Shown here: positions 55,855 to 64,000 of the stretch, piece by piece
Layout of the letters: each line of letters opens with the position of its first letter
Numbering within the stretch: the first letter of the stretch is position 1
NCBI RefSeq assembly: GCF_003752405.1
Contig: NZ_RKHK01000001.1
Location: 2,356,001 to 2,420,000 of the forward strand
Source: Bogoriella caseilytica
GTDB taxonomy: Bacteria > Actinomycetota > Actinomycetes > Actinomycetales > Actinomycetaceae
Reading direction: 5' to 3'
DNA: 64,000 nt
The notes under the pieces: generated by a model
Seen by the model: the letters and a program-made list of their open reading frames with translations, nothing else
Database searches by the model: none
What the model was told of the DNA's origin: nothing
Position numbers and translations under genes: made by a program

Positions 55855-57960
55855 GTGACCGAATCCGTCGACGCTCCCCAGACTGCACAGTCTGACGGGG
55901 GCTCGCTGACCGGCAAGAAGCTCGCCGAGTTGCAGGCCATCGCCGGCCGCCTCGGCATCAAGGGCACCACCCGCCTGCGCAAGGCCGACCTCATCCAGAG
56001 GATCAGCCAGGCCCAGTCGGCGGGCGGGCCTGCCGGCACCACCACCGAGACCTCGGAGGCCGCTGCGCTCACCGAGACCACCACGACTCCGGCGGAGCAG
56101 CCTGCAGCCGCCACCGATGAGCAGCCTGCAGAGGCTGCCCCCAAGAAGCAGCGTCGTTCCCGCCGGGCCACGGCGCCCGCGGCGGCGCCCGAGGCGGCAA
56201 CTGCCGCCGAGCAGCAGGAGGCTCCGGCCCCGGCTGAGGCCGCGCAGGAGGGCCAGGCCAGCTCAACCGGGCAGGCCGCTCGCTCGGACCAGGGCGCGGA
56301 CGCCAAGGAAGCGCTCAAGCGCGAACTCGCCGCCGCCTCGGCCTCATCGCCCTCGACCGCGCCGGAGGAAGGGCAGACCGAGCTCTCGCTGGACGCGCTG
56401 AGCGAGGCCGCTGCCCGCCGCCGTCAGGGTGGGGAGAACCGCCGGGACGACAACCGTCGCGAGGACAACCGGGGCCGCAACAGCGACCGCGGCGAGGGCG
56501 GTGGCCGGCAGAACGACCGTGGCGGACGTCATTCCGACCGCAATGACCGCGAGCAGGGCGGGCAGGACGACCGCGGCCAGGGCCAGCGCGGGCGCCAAAG
56601 CAACCAGACCAACCAGGCCGGCCCGAACAATCAGGACGAGCAGAACCGTCCGTTCCAGGGTGACGATGACCCCCGCTCGCGCCGCCGCGACCGCGGGCGG
56701 AACCGCAAGCGCCGCGGGCGAGGCCCCGAGGGCGGCCCGATGGACGAGCCGGCCGAGATCAGCGAGGACGAGGTCCTGGTGCCCGTGGCGGGCATCCTGG
56801 ATGTGCTCGACAACTACGGGTTCGTGCGCACCTCCGGTTACCTCCCGGGCGACAACGACGTGTACGTCACGCTGAACCAGGTGCGCAAGAACGGTCTGCG
56901 CCGCGGCGATGCGATTACCGGCGCCGTCCGCCAGCCCGGTGAGGGCGAGCAGCAGTCCAACCAGGGTGGCAAGAAGGGCGGCCGGCAGAAGTTCAACGCC
57001 CTCGTTCGTCTCGACTCCGTCAACGGCATGAGCGTTGAGGCGGCCCAGCGTCGCCCCGACTTCGGCAAGCTGACCCCGCTCTACCCGGACGAGCAGCTCC
57101 GCCTCGAGACCACGCCGAAGGCCATCACCCCGCGTGTGATCGACCTCGTGGCCCCGATCGGCAAGGGCCAGCGCGGTCTGATCGTGGCTCCGCCGAAGGC
57201 CGGCAAGACGATCATCATGCAGCAGATCGCTAATGCGATCGCTGTGAACAACCCGGACGTGCACCTCATGGTGGTCCTGGTCGATGAGCGGCCCGAGGAA
57301 GTCACCGACTTCGCGCGCATGGTCAAGGGCGAGGTCATCTCCTCGACCTTTGATCGCCCCGCCTCGGATCACACCATGGTCGCCGAGCTCGCCATCGAGC
57401 GCGCCAAGCGCCTGGTCGAGCTCGGGCAGGACGTCGTCGTGCTGCTGGACGGCATCACCCGCCTGGGCCGTGCCTACAACATCGCCGCGCCGGCTTCCGG
57501 GCGCATCCTCTCCGGTGGTGTGGACGCCTCGGCGCTCTACCCGCCTAAGCGCTTCTTCGGCGCGGCCCGGAACATCGAGCACGGTGGTTCGCTGACCATC
57601 TTGGCCACCGCCCTGGTCGAGACCGGCTCGCGGATGGACGAGGTGATCTTCGAGGAGTTCAAGGGCACCGGCAACATGGAACTGCGCCTCTCGCGCCAGC
57701 TCGCGGACAAGCGCATCTTCCCCGCCGTGGACGCCAACGCCTCCGGTACCCGCCGCGAGGAGCTGCTCATGGGCTCCGAGGAGATCAAGATCATGCACAA
57801 GCTGCGCCGGGTGCTCGGAGCACTCGATGCCCAGCAGGCATCCGACATCTTGCTCTCCAAGCTGCGGGAGACGACGTCGAACGCCGAGTTCATGATGACC
57901 GTGCAGAAGAACACCCCCAGCGCCAAGGACGCCCAGTCCGAGGACCACGCCATCCGCTGA
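55855..57960 (+). CDS. rho: transcription termination factor Rho
   Basis: A 701-residue hexameric RNA helicase. The N-terminal helix bundle has LTGKKLAELQAIAGRLGIKG. Roughly 270 residues of Ala/Glu- then Arg/Asp/Asn/Gly-rich disordered sequence separate it from the primary RNA-binding fold (AGILDVLDNYGFVRTSGYL). The motor shows Walker A APPKAGKTIIMQ, VLVDERPEEVTDF and LLDGITRLGRAYN. Such long inserts are typical of actinobacterial Rho and are tied to extra RNA binding. GTG start after AAGGAA. Confidence 0.96.
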   Translation: MTESVDAPQTAQSDGGSLTGKKLAELQAIAGRLGIKGTTRLRKADLIQRISQAQSAGGPAGTTTETSEAAALTETTTTPAEQPAAATDEQPAEAAPKKQRRSRRATAPAAAPEAATAAEQQEAPAPAEAAQEGQASSTGQAARSDQGADAKEALKRELAAASASSPSTAPEEGQTELSLDALSEAAARRRQGGENRRDDNRREDNRGRNSDRGEGGGRQNDRGGRHSDRNDREQGGQDDRGQGQRGRQSNQTNQAGPNNQDEQNRPFQGDDDPRSRRRDRGRNRKRRGRGPEGGPMDEPAEISEDEVLVPVAGILDVLDNYGFVRTSGYLPGDNDVYVTLNQVRKNGLRRGDAITGAVRQPGEGEQQSNQGGKKGGRQKFNALVRLDSVNGMSVEAAQRRPDFGKLTPLYPDEQLRLETTPKAITPRVIDLVAPIGKGQRGLIVAPPKAGKTIIMQQIANAIAVNNPDVHLMVVLVDERPEEVTDFARMVKGEVISSTFDRPASDHTMVAELAIERAKRLVELGQDVVVLLDGITRLGRAYNIAAPASGRILSGGVDASALYPPKRFFGAARNIEHGGSLTILATALVETGSRMDEVIFEEFKGTGNMELRLSRQLADKRIFPAVDANASGTRREELLMGSEEIKIMHKLRRVLGALDAQQASDILLSKLRETTSNAEFMMTVQKNTPSAKDAQSEDHAIR

Positions 57961-57968
57961 CCAGTGGT

Positions 57969-58006
57969 GCTGCGGCGCCGGCGCCTGCCGGTGCTGGCGC
58001 CGTAGC
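57969..58006 (+). terminator. hairpin between rho and rpmE
   Basis: GCTGCGGCGCC and GGCGCCGTAGC pair over 11 positions (one G-T) around 16 nt, 8 bp after the rho stop. No T-run; it could terminate rho or structure the rpmE leader. Confidence 0.45.
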
Positions 58007-58092
58007 GAGGCATCTGGCAGAATGTCCCGTTGGCCTCCGGTTCACGGCAACTCTGCCGACCCGGGGCAAGCATCCACCTCTGAGGAGACACC

Positions 58093-58305
58093 ATGAAGCA
58101 GGGCCTTCACCCTGAGTACGTCGTCACGAACGTGACCTGCACCTGCGGGAACACCTTCACCACCCGCAGCTCCGAGACTTCCGGCGAGATCCGCGCCGAC
58201 GTCTGCAGCGCCTGCCACCCCTTCTACACCGGCAAGCAGAAGATCCTGGACACCGGTGGCCGGGTGGCGCGCTTCCAGGCGCGATACGGCAAGAAGGACA
58301 AGTAG
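58093..58305 (+). CDS. rpmE: 50S ribosomal protein bL31 (zinc-binding form)
   Basis: A 70-residue protein. [20 protein letters not shown] and [15 protein letters not shown] contain the Cys residues of the zinc-binding (C+) paralogue, which zinc-starved cells usually replace with a C- form encoded elsewhere. GAGGAG lies six bases before the ATG. Position between rho and prfA is conserved. Confidence 0.97.
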   Translation: MKQGLHPEYVVTNVTCTCGNTFTTRSSETSGEIRADVCSACHPFYTGKQKILDTGGRVARFQARYGKKDK

Positions 58306-58411
58306 CCAACCGGGGCGGCTACCGCGCCCCCTGCGCCGGCGTGCCCTTGTGGGCGCGCCGGCGTTCGCGTCTGCACGTCCACCCCGTCTGCCGCACTCCC
58401 GGAGCCCGCTG

Positions 58412-59518
58412 ATGACCGAGTCCACGCCCGAGGCCACGCCGCGCGAGGCGATCGCGCCCCTGCTGGATGAGCACGCCGAGATCGAGCAGGCACTGGCCGA
58501 CCCGGCCGTGCACGCGGACGCCGGCAGGGCCCGCCGACTGGGTCGGAGATATGCCGAGCTCGGCCGGGTGGTGCGGGCCTGGAACGCCCAGCAAGACAGC
58601 GCAGGGGACCTCGCTGCCGGGCGGGAGCTTGCCGAGACGGATCCTGCCTTCGCCGAAGAACTACCCGCTCTGGAGCAGGCCGCAGCCGCCGCAGTGGAGA
58701 ACCTGCGCCGCGTCCTCGTGCCCAGTGACCCCGATGACGGCCGGGACGCCATCCTGGAGATCAAGGCCGGGGAGGGCGGCGAGGAGTCTGCGCTCTTTGC
58801 CGGCGATCTGCTGCGCATGTACCTCCGCTTCGCCGAGCGCATGGGCTGGAGCACTCAGCTGCTGGCCGCCACTGAATCCGACCTCGGCGGCTACAAGGAC
58901 GTTGCCGTCGCGATCAAGACCAAGAGCGCTCCCAGTGACCCCAGTGAGGGCGTGTGGGCAAAGCTGAAGTACGAGGGCGGCGTGCACCGCGTGCAGCGCG
59001 TGCCGGTCACCGAGTCGCAGGGCCGGATCCACACCTCCGCCGCCGGCGTGCTCGTCCTGCCCGAGGTGGACGATCCCGGTGAGATGGAGATCGACCAGAA
59101 CGACCTACGCATCGACGTCTTTCGGTCCTCAGGCCCCGGGGGGCAATCGGTGAACACCACCGACTCCGCAGTGCGCATCACCCACCTCCCCACCGGGATC
59201 GTGGTGTCCATGCAGAATGAGAAGTCCCAGCTCCAGAACCGGGAGCAGGCCATGCGCGTGCTGCGCGCCCGCCTGCTCGCCGCCCGTCAGGAGGAGGCGG
59301 ATGCGGCGGCGTCGGAGCAGCGCCGTTCCCAGGTGCGTACGGTCGACCGCTCCGAGCGCATCCGCACCTACAACTTCCCGGAGAACCGGATCGTCGACCA
59401 CCGCACCGGCTTCAAGGCCTACAACCTCGATGCCGTCCTCGATGGCGACCTCGGACCGGTGGTGACCTCTGCCATCGAGAAGGACGATGCTGCTCGCCTC
59501 GCCGAGGCCGGCGCGTGA
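58412..59518 (+). CDS. prfA: peptide chain release factor 1
   Basis: A 368-residue RF1 recognising UAA and UAG. The tripeptide anticodon region reads [14 protein letters not shown] (P-x-T). The peptidyl-hydrolase loop is [17 protein letters not shown], whose Gln is the target of PrmC encoded next. The N-terminal coiled domain is complete. Start at [13 protein letters not shown]; the stop overlaps prmC. Confidence 0.97.
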   Translation: MTESTPEATPREAIAPLLDEHAEIEQALADPAVHADAGRARRLGRRYAELGRVVRAWNAQQDSAGDLAAGRELAETDPAFAEELPALEQAAAAAVENLRRVLVPSDPDDGRDAILEIKAGEGGEESALFAGDLLRMYLRFAERMGWSTQLLAATESDLGGYKDVAVAIKTKSAPSDPSEGVWAKLKYEGGVHRVQRVPVTESQGRIHTSAAGVLVLPEVDDPGEMEIDQNDLRIDVFRSSGPGGQSVNTTDSAVRITHLPTGIVVSMQNEKSQLQNREQAMRVLRARLLAARQEEADAAASEQRRSQVRTVDRSERIRTYNFPENRIVDHRTGFKAYNLDAVLDGDLGPVVTSAIEKDDAARLAEAGA

Positions 59519-60438
59519 GCGATCCGGTCGGCTTGTCTGCGGATCCGGCCGCCATAGGGGCCGTTTCTGCAGACGACGGGCGGCCGACCTGGGGCCAGGC
59601 GGTGAGGGGCGCCGCGACCGTGCTGGCCGAGGCCGGCGTGACTAACTCGACTGTGGACGCCCGTCTCCTGGCCGAGCATCTGGTCGGCCCGTCCGCCCTG
59701 ATCGCCGGGCAACCCACGGAGGAGCAACTCACCCGCTATGCCGCCCTCATCGAGCAGCGGCGCCTCCGGGTGCCCCTGCAGCACCTCACGGGTGAGATGA
59801 GCTTTCGATACCTCACGCTGGAAGCCAGCCCAGGAGCCTTTATCGCCCGCCCGGAGACCGAGGTCGTCGCCGGCGCGGCGGTTGAGGCCGCACTCGGTTT
59901 CCCCCACCCCGTGGTCATCGACCTGTGCACGGGTTCCGGGGCCATCGCATTGGCGATCGCGACCGAGGTGCCGGACAGCCAGGTGTACGCGGTGGAACTG
60001 TCCGCCGAAGCCATCGCCGTCGCGGCGCGGAACATCAAGCGACACACCGCGCCAGGCGGGAGGGCCCCGGTGCGTCTCATCGCCGGGGATGCCACGGCTG
60101 ATCTGCCCGAGCTCGCGGCCCTGCACGGCCAGGCCGATGTTGTCGTCTCCAACCCGCCCTACATCCCGCCCGACCAGGAGCCCGTGGATCCAGAGGTGCG
60201 CGAGCACGACCCCGAGATGGCCCTCTACGGCGGGGGAGTGGACGGGCTTGCGATCCCGCGGGGCGTCATCGCCCAGGCTGCAGTGCTGCTGCGCCCGGGT
60301 GGCGTGCTGATCATGGAGCACGCTGAGGTGCAGGCCCAGGCAGCGCGCGACATCGCCGCCGAATCCGGCTACACCGGCCTCACCACCGGCCGCGATCTCA
60401 CCGGCCGCGATCGGTACCTGCGGGCGGTGCGGCCATGA
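59515..60438 (+). CDS. prmC: release factor glutamine N5-methyltransferase
   Basis: A 307-residue SAM methyltransferase that modifies the GGQ glutamine of release factors. SAM motif [16 protein letters not shown] and catalytic [14 protein letters not shown] are clear. An N-terminal helical substrate-binding domain is present. GTGA overlap with prfA couples enzyme and substrate. Confidence 0.96.
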   Translation: MSDPVGLSADPAAIGAVSADDGRPTWGQAVRGAATVLAEAGVTNSTVDARLLAEHLVGPSALIAGQPTEEQLTRYAALIEQRRLRVPLQHLTGEMSFRYLTLEASPGAFIARPETEVVAGAAVEAALGFPHPVVIDLCTGSGAIALAIATEVPDSQVYAVELSAEAIAVAARNIKRHTAPGGRAPVRLIAGDATADLPELAALHGQADVVVSNPPYIPPDQEPVDPEVREHDPEMALYGGGVDGLAIPRGVIAQAAVLLRPGGVLIMEHAEVQAQAARDIAAESGYTGLTTGRDLTGRDRYLRAVRP

Positions 60439-60514
60439 CGATCTGCGATATGAAACGCCTCACCGCGGTCGAGGGAATCGGCATCAGGGGGCCGGACGTG
60501 GAAGACTCCCGTTC

Positions 60515-61303
60515 GTGATCGTGCACGACTGCCAAGAACCCACCGGACGCCGGATCGGCATCGCCGAGGCCTCCGACCTGCTCGGGCGCGGCGGACTCGC
60601 CGTGCTGCCGACCGACACTGTCTACGGCATCGCGGCCGATGCCTTCACGCCGGCGGCGGTGCAGAAGCTCCTGGACGCCAAGGGCCGGGGGCGGAACATG
60701 CCCCCACCAGTACTCGTCGCCGACGTCGGTCTGCTGGACACTCTCGCTGCTGAGGTGCCCCAGACCGCTCGCGAGCTGGCCGCTGCGTTCTGGCCCGGGC
60801 CCCTCACCATCATCCTGCTGGCCCAGCCCTCGCTGAACTGGGATCTCGGGGAGACCGACGGCACGGTGGCCCTACGTATGCCGAACCACGAGGTCGTTCT
60901 GGAGCTCCTGCGGCGCACCGGGCCGCTCGCAGTTTCCTCGGCGAACCTCTCCGGCAAGCCCTCGGCCACGACTGTCGCGGCGGCTGCGGCCGCCTTCGGA
61001 CCCGCCGTCGGTGCCTACCTCGACGGCGGCCCGACCCCGGGGGAGACGCCCTCGACCATCGTGGATCTCACCTCACCGACGCCGCTGGTGCTGCGAGAGG
61101 GAGCCATCGGCCGGGAGCAACTGGCGCAGGTCGTGCCGGCCCTCGCTGAGGACCCTGCCGCCGACGTGCCGGCCACGGAGGTTCCGGCTGACGAGGCTCC
61201 GGCCGAGGCGGCTCCGGCTGACGAGCCGGTGGGCGAACCCGATGAACTGCCCGCAGCGGAGGAGAGCGCCGAGCACACCCGGGGCGAGGGCAACCGCGAG
61301 TGA
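60515..61303 (+). CDS. tsaC: L-threonylcarbamoyladenylate synthase (TsaC/Sua5)
   Basis: A 262-residue protein starting the tRNA t6A37 pathway. The YrdC-type fold has GRGGLAVLPTDTVYGIAADA, KGRGRNMPPPVLV, WPGPLTIILLAQ and AVSSANLSGKPSATT. The last 50 residues are an Ala/Pro/Glu/Asp repeat tail (PADEAPAEAAPADEP) replacing the Sua5 domain of longer relatives. GTG start; stop overlaps the next gene by GTGA. Confidence 0.93.
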   Translation: MIVHDCQEPTGRRIGIAEASDLLGRGGLAVLPTDTVYGIAADAFTPAAVQKLLDAKGRGRNMPPPVLVADVGLLDTLAAEVPQTARELAAAFWPGPLTIILLAQPSLNWDLGETDGTVALRMPNHEVVLELLRRTGPLAVSSANLSGKPSATTVAAAAAAFGPAVGAYLDGGPTPGETPSTIVDLTSPTPLVLREGAIGREQLAQVVPALAEDPAADVPATEVPADEAPAEAAPADEPVGEPDELPAAEESAEHTRGEGNRE

Positions 61304-62505
61304 GGGTCTACCTCCTGGTCATGCTCACCGCGGCGGCGGTCACCTTCCTGATGACGCCGCTGGTGCGACGCGCAGCCTTGCGCCTGGGGGCCATCACGCC
61401 TGTTCGTGACCGGGACGTGCACGTGGTGCCCATTCCCCGCCTCGGGGGCATCGCGATGTTCATCGGATTGGCCGTCGCGCTGCTGATCGGCTCGCAGGTG
61501 CCGTTCCTGGAGGCTGCCTTCGAGGAATCGGGGACGATCCTCGGCGTCGTCATCGGCGCCGGGTTGATCTGCCTGCTCGGCGCCGCTGACGATGTCTGGG
61601 ACCTGGACTGGATGACCAAGCTGGTCGGCCAGGTGCTTGCGGCCGGGATCATGGCGTGGTTCGGCGTCCAGCTGATCACCTTCCCGGTCTTCGGCTTGAC
61701 CATCGGCTCCTCCCGCCTGTCTCTGGTCGCCACAGTGCTGGTCATCGTCGTCGCCGCCAATGCCGTGAACTTCGTCGACGGCCTGGACGGCCTGGCTGCC
61801 GGCACGGTGGCCATCGGGGGTGGCGCCTTCTTCGTCTACGCCTATCTCCTGACCCGAGCCGCCTCACCCGGCGACTACTCCGACATCGCCACCGCTGTGA
61901 TCGCTGCGCTGGTCGGGGCCTGCGTCGGCTTCCTGCCGCATAACTTCCATCCCGCGCGGATCTTCATGGGCGACTCGGGCGCCTATTTCCTGGGACTGAC
62001 GGTGGCGGCCGCAGCGATCATCGTCACCGGCCGGATCGATCCCGCCACCATCTCCGGTCAGCAGGCTCTCCCTGCCTACGTTCCGATCCTCCTGCCGGTC
62101 GCCGTCCTGCTACTGCCGCTGCTCGATGTCACGCTTGCGGTGATCCGGCGGGTGAGCAAGGGTCACTCGCCCTTCCATCCCGACCGCATGCACCTGCATC
62201 ACCGCCTCCTGGACCTCGGCCACAGCCAGCGACGCGCCACCGTGATCATGTACCTGTGGACGGCGGTCTTCTCCTTCTCCGCTGTCGCCCTTGCCATCTG
62301 GGATCCCATCCCGGTGGGCATCGGTGCCGGGCTGGCGGCGGCTGCGGCCGCCGTCGTGACCTGGACCCAGCTCCCGGGCCTGCGCGGACGACCGGTCCCC
62401 GTGTCAGCCCCGGAGCCGGTGACCGCAGTGGATGAGCCCGGCGCACCCGAGATCCGCGAAGCGGACGACACCGCCATCGACGTACCGAAGGAGCCGAAGC
62501 CGTGA
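61300..62505 (+). CDS. MraY/WecA-type undecaprenyl-phosphate sugar-1-phosphate transferase
   Basis: A 401-residue polytopic enzyme that loads a UDP-sugar phosphate on decaprenyl/undecaprenyl phosphate at the start of cell-wall glycan linkage. It shows LGAADDVWDLDW, NFVDGLDGLAAG, FMGDSGAYFLG and the His-rich loop HPDRMHLHHRLLDLGHS, typical of WecA. It occupies the place of rfe (Rv1302) in Mycobacterium. About eleven TMs and an acidic C-terminal tail. Confidence 0.93.
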   Translation: MRVYLLVMLTAAAVTFLMTPLVRRAALRLGAITPVRDRDVHVVPIPRLGGIAMFIGLAVALLIGSQVPFLEAAFEESGTILGVVIGAGLICLLGAADDVWDLDWMTKLVGQVLAAGIMAWFGVQLITFPVFGLTIGSSRLSLVATVLVIVVAANAVNFVDGLDGLAAGTVAIGGGAFFVYAYLLTRAASPGDYSDIATAVIAALVGACVGFLPHNFHPARIFMGDSGAYFLGLTVAAAAIIVTGRIDPATISGQQALPAYVPILLPVAVLLLPLLDVTLAVIRRVSKGHSPFHPDRMHLHHRLLDLGHSQRRATVIMYLWTAVFSFSAVALAIWDPIPVGIGAGLAAAAAAVVTWTQLPGLRGRPVPVSAPEPVTAVDEPGAPEIREADDTAIDVPKEPKP

Positions 62506-62945
62506 CCATGGCCTTTGACGAGCAGAGCAACCAGGCCGTCCGCCGGGCCTTCGCGCGCTACTTCCGGCTATCGGCCCTTTTCGCGGTCGCCCTGGCCGTT
62601 CTCGGCGGCGCTGTGGCCGGCGTGATCGCGGGCTGGCCGGGAGTGTGGGGAATGCTCATCGGCGCCGCGCTGACTGCTGCCTTCGTGGCGGTCACCGGCA
62701 CGGCCGGGTACCTCAGTGCCGACCGGTCCATGGGCTTCACCACCGCCGTGGTGCTCGGCGGACCACTGGTCAAGATCCTGATCGCTGCTGTGGTGCTGCT
62801 GCTCCTGCGCGACCTCGACTTCTTTTCCACGCCCGCCCTGCTCGTGGCACTCCTGCTCGGGCTGGTCGTCCCCCTGGCCTTCGAGGCGCAGGCCCTCACT
62901 TCCGCGCGCGTGGGTTACGTGGACACCGGCAAGCGCTCAACGTGA
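62502..62945 (+). CDS. small membrane protein, AtpI-like
   Basis: A 147-residue protein with four TM helices (ALFAVALAVLGGAVAGVIAG, GMLIGAALTAAFVAVTGTAG, VLGGPLVKILIAAVVLLLL, LLVALLLGLVVPLAFEA). It lies at the site where actinobacteria keep an ATP-synthase protein I-like gene (Rv1303 position) between wecA and atpB. A chaperone or ion role for c-ring assembly is known for AtpI elsewhere but not shown here. GTG start overlapping the upstream stop. Confidence 0.82.
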   Translation: MTMAFDEQSNQAVRRAFARYFRLSALFAVALAVLGGAVAGVIAGWPGVWGMLIGAALTAAFVAVTGTAGYLSADRSMGFTTAVVLGGPLVKILIAAVVLLLLRDLDFFSTPALLVALLLGLVVPLAFEAQALTSARVGYVDTGKRST

Positions 62946-62949
62946 GCGC

Positions 62950-62979
62950 CGCCACCGCCGTGATCGAGCACCGGTGGCG
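62950..62979 (+). terminator. hairpin before the atp operon
   Basis: Perfect 8-bp CGCCACCG/CGGTGGCG stem with a 14-nt loop, starting 5 bp after the AtpI-like stop. It is a weak terminator candidate; TAGGCT at 63011 may be the -10 of a new atp promoter. Confidence 0.45.
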
Positions 62980-63034
62980 CCTCTGGTACGGACCATCGCC
63001 GCAGATGGGTTAGGCTTTCGGTGTTCCTAGCGCA

Positions 63035-63054
63035 GCGCTCCGATGTCGGAGCGC
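63035..63054 (+). promoter_or_regulatory. leader hairpin in front of atpB
   Basis: GCGCTCCGA / TCGGAGCGC is a perfect 9-bp inverted repeat (effective 4-nt loop) ending 13 bp before the atpB GTG, where it could limit ribosome access. Confidence 0.5.
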
Positions 63055-63067
63055 GCCCGGAACTCCT

Positions 63068-63931
63068 GTGACCGACTCGAGCAACCCAGAGGGGGACGCC
63101 CTGTCTGCCGCACTGTCGTCCTGGCACGCCGCATCGGTGTTGGCCTACGGTGGCGACGGGGGAGGATTCACCCCCCCGGACATCTTCAACGAGATCTTCC
63201 CGCCCGCCCTGTTGTTCGAGGGCACGGTCTTCGAGTTCAACCGCATCCAGTTGGTGCGCTTCGTCTCGGTCGCGGTGATCCTGCTCGTCTTCTGGCTCGG
63301 TACGCGCAAGCTCAAGCTCGTGCCCAACCGTCGGCAGTCCATCATCGAGATGCTGGTCGACTTCGTGCGCGTCAACATCGTCGAAGAGGTGCTCGGCTCG
63401 CGAGAGCGTGCCCGCCCCTACGTGCGGATCATCAGCGTCTTCTTCATCGCGATCCTGATGTTCAACCTCACGGGCATGGTTCCGGGATTGAACTTCGCGG
63501 GAACCGGCACGATCGCGATGCCGTTGCTGCTTGCGCTCATGGCCCTCGTGACCTTCGTGCGGGCCGGGGTCAAGGCCAATGGTGTGGGCGGATACCTCAA
63601 GGCCACCGCAGCGCCCTCGGGCGTGCCCGGCCCGGTGCTGATCCTGCTCGCGCCCATCGAGTTGATCTCGACGTTCATCATCCGCCCGGTCTCGCTCACC
63701 GTGCGTCTCTTCGTGAACATGGCCTCCGGGCACCTGATCCTGGTGCTCGCCTTCGCCGCGACGCACTACCTGCTCCTGGAGGTCTCCGGGGTGCTGGCTG
63801 CGTCGAGCGCGTTCACCCTGGTAGGTGGCACCGTGTTCACGATGTTCAAGCTTTTCGTGGCCGGCCTGCAGGCCTACATCTTCGCTCTGCTGACCACCGT
63901 GTACATCTCGCTCAGCATCGAAGAGCACTGA
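63068..63931 (+). CDS. atpB: ATP synthase F0 subunit a
   Basis: A 287-residue membrane subunit forming the proton half-channels. The essential Arg lies in RPVSLTVRLFVNMASGHL. NLTGMVPGLNF and a C-terminal LQAYIFALLTTVYISLS helix are typical. An N-terminal outside segment of about 50 residues precedes TM1. The GTG start follows a hairpin leader. atpE is expected just beyond the right edge; the last 69 bases of the window are the intergenic gap. Confidence 0.96.
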   Translation: MTDSSNPEGDALSAALSSWHAASVLAYGGDGGGFTPPDIFNEIFPPALLFEGTVFEFNRIQLVRFVSVAVILLVFWLGTRKLKLVPNRRQSIIEMLVDFVRVNIVEEVLGSRERARPYVRIISVFFIAILMFNLTGMVPGLNFAGTGTIAMPLLLALMALVTFVRAGVKANGVGGYLKATAAPSGVPGPVLILLAPIELISTFIIRPVSLTVRLFVNMASGHLILVLAFAATHYLLLEVSGVLAASSAFTLVGGTVFTMFKLFVAGLQAYIFALLTTVYISLSIEEH

Positions 63932-64000
63932 CCCCCAGTCCATGCCAGACCTCCGGCGGGCCGACCGCGTCGGCCGGAAGTCACACCCGAGTACCCCGGC

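Overview
The window is 64 kb of high-GC actinobacterial chromosome. It shows GTG/TTG starts, dense ATGA/GTGA stop-start overlaps, MtrA-MtrB-LpqB, a Kgd-type oxoglutarate decarboxylase, mycothiol-type SigR/RsrA, bL37 and an actinobacterial Rho with a long RG/ND-rich insert. Much of the gene order parallels what I recall of the Mycobacterium tuberculosis order: mtrA-mtrB-lpqB-comF-hpf-secA-Rv3235, rsgA/aroA/sigH/rshA, and argS-lysA-thrA-thrC-thrB-rho-rpmE-prfA-hemK-sua5-rfe-Rv1303-atpB. Micrococcales is my best guess; the genus cannot be read from the sequence. I see no IS element, prophage, CRISPR array or rRNA.

Layout. (i) 1-4053, minus strand: membrane/secretion-associated operon of unknown role (GPDPase-type membrane protein, DUF4129, DUF4350, MoxR ATPase cut by the window edge). 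(ii) 4242-13191, plus: MtrAB two-component system with lipoprotein LpqB, a ComF-like phosphoribosyltransferase, ribosome hibernation factor HPF and SecA. (iii) 13262-15149: a flavin oxidoreductase/FMN reductase pair behind a SigR-like promoter and a palindromic operator. (iv) 15152-19928: Rv3235-family and LysM proteins, a small HTH protein, and a SAF-domain protein plus a CpaE-like P-loop protein with an atypical Walker A. (v) 19947-33000: SbcCD nuclease, a lipoprotein, HisN, RsgA, AroA, DoxX, SigR/RsrA with an apparent autoregulatory promoter, a 25-codon bL37 gene missed by length cut-offs, MoaE, a GDPD and an M23 peptidase. (vi) 33224-39222: Kgd, an SGNH-like protein with Glu in place of the catalytic Ser, MoaA and MoaD. 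(vii) 39223-46088: a 1395-residue LPVTG-anchored surface protein, a NUDIX protein, tRNA-Arg(CCG), and a Pro/Gln-rich single-pass membrane protein. (viii) 46220-63931: the conserved argS-lysA-hom-thrC-thrB-rho-rpmE-prfA-prmC-tsaC-wecA-atpI-like-atpB block, interrupted between lysA and hom by a three-gene ABC transporter cassette.

Themes. Cell-envelope functions recur (MtrAB, LysM, M23, sortase substrate, WecA-like transferase, SecA). Redox control is visible as two exact GGAAT-N18-GTT promoters, one before sigR and one before the flavin pair. Translation and its quality control are represented by HPF, RsgA, bL37, bL31, RF1 and its methylase, ArgRS, tRNA-Arg and TsaC. The least explained items are the ABC cassette inserted in the lysA-hom junction, the SAF/CpaE-like pair, the SigR/operator region at 13262-13324, and the tandem-repeat control region before the LysM gene. 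Coordinates and motifs were read by eye; no database search was run.
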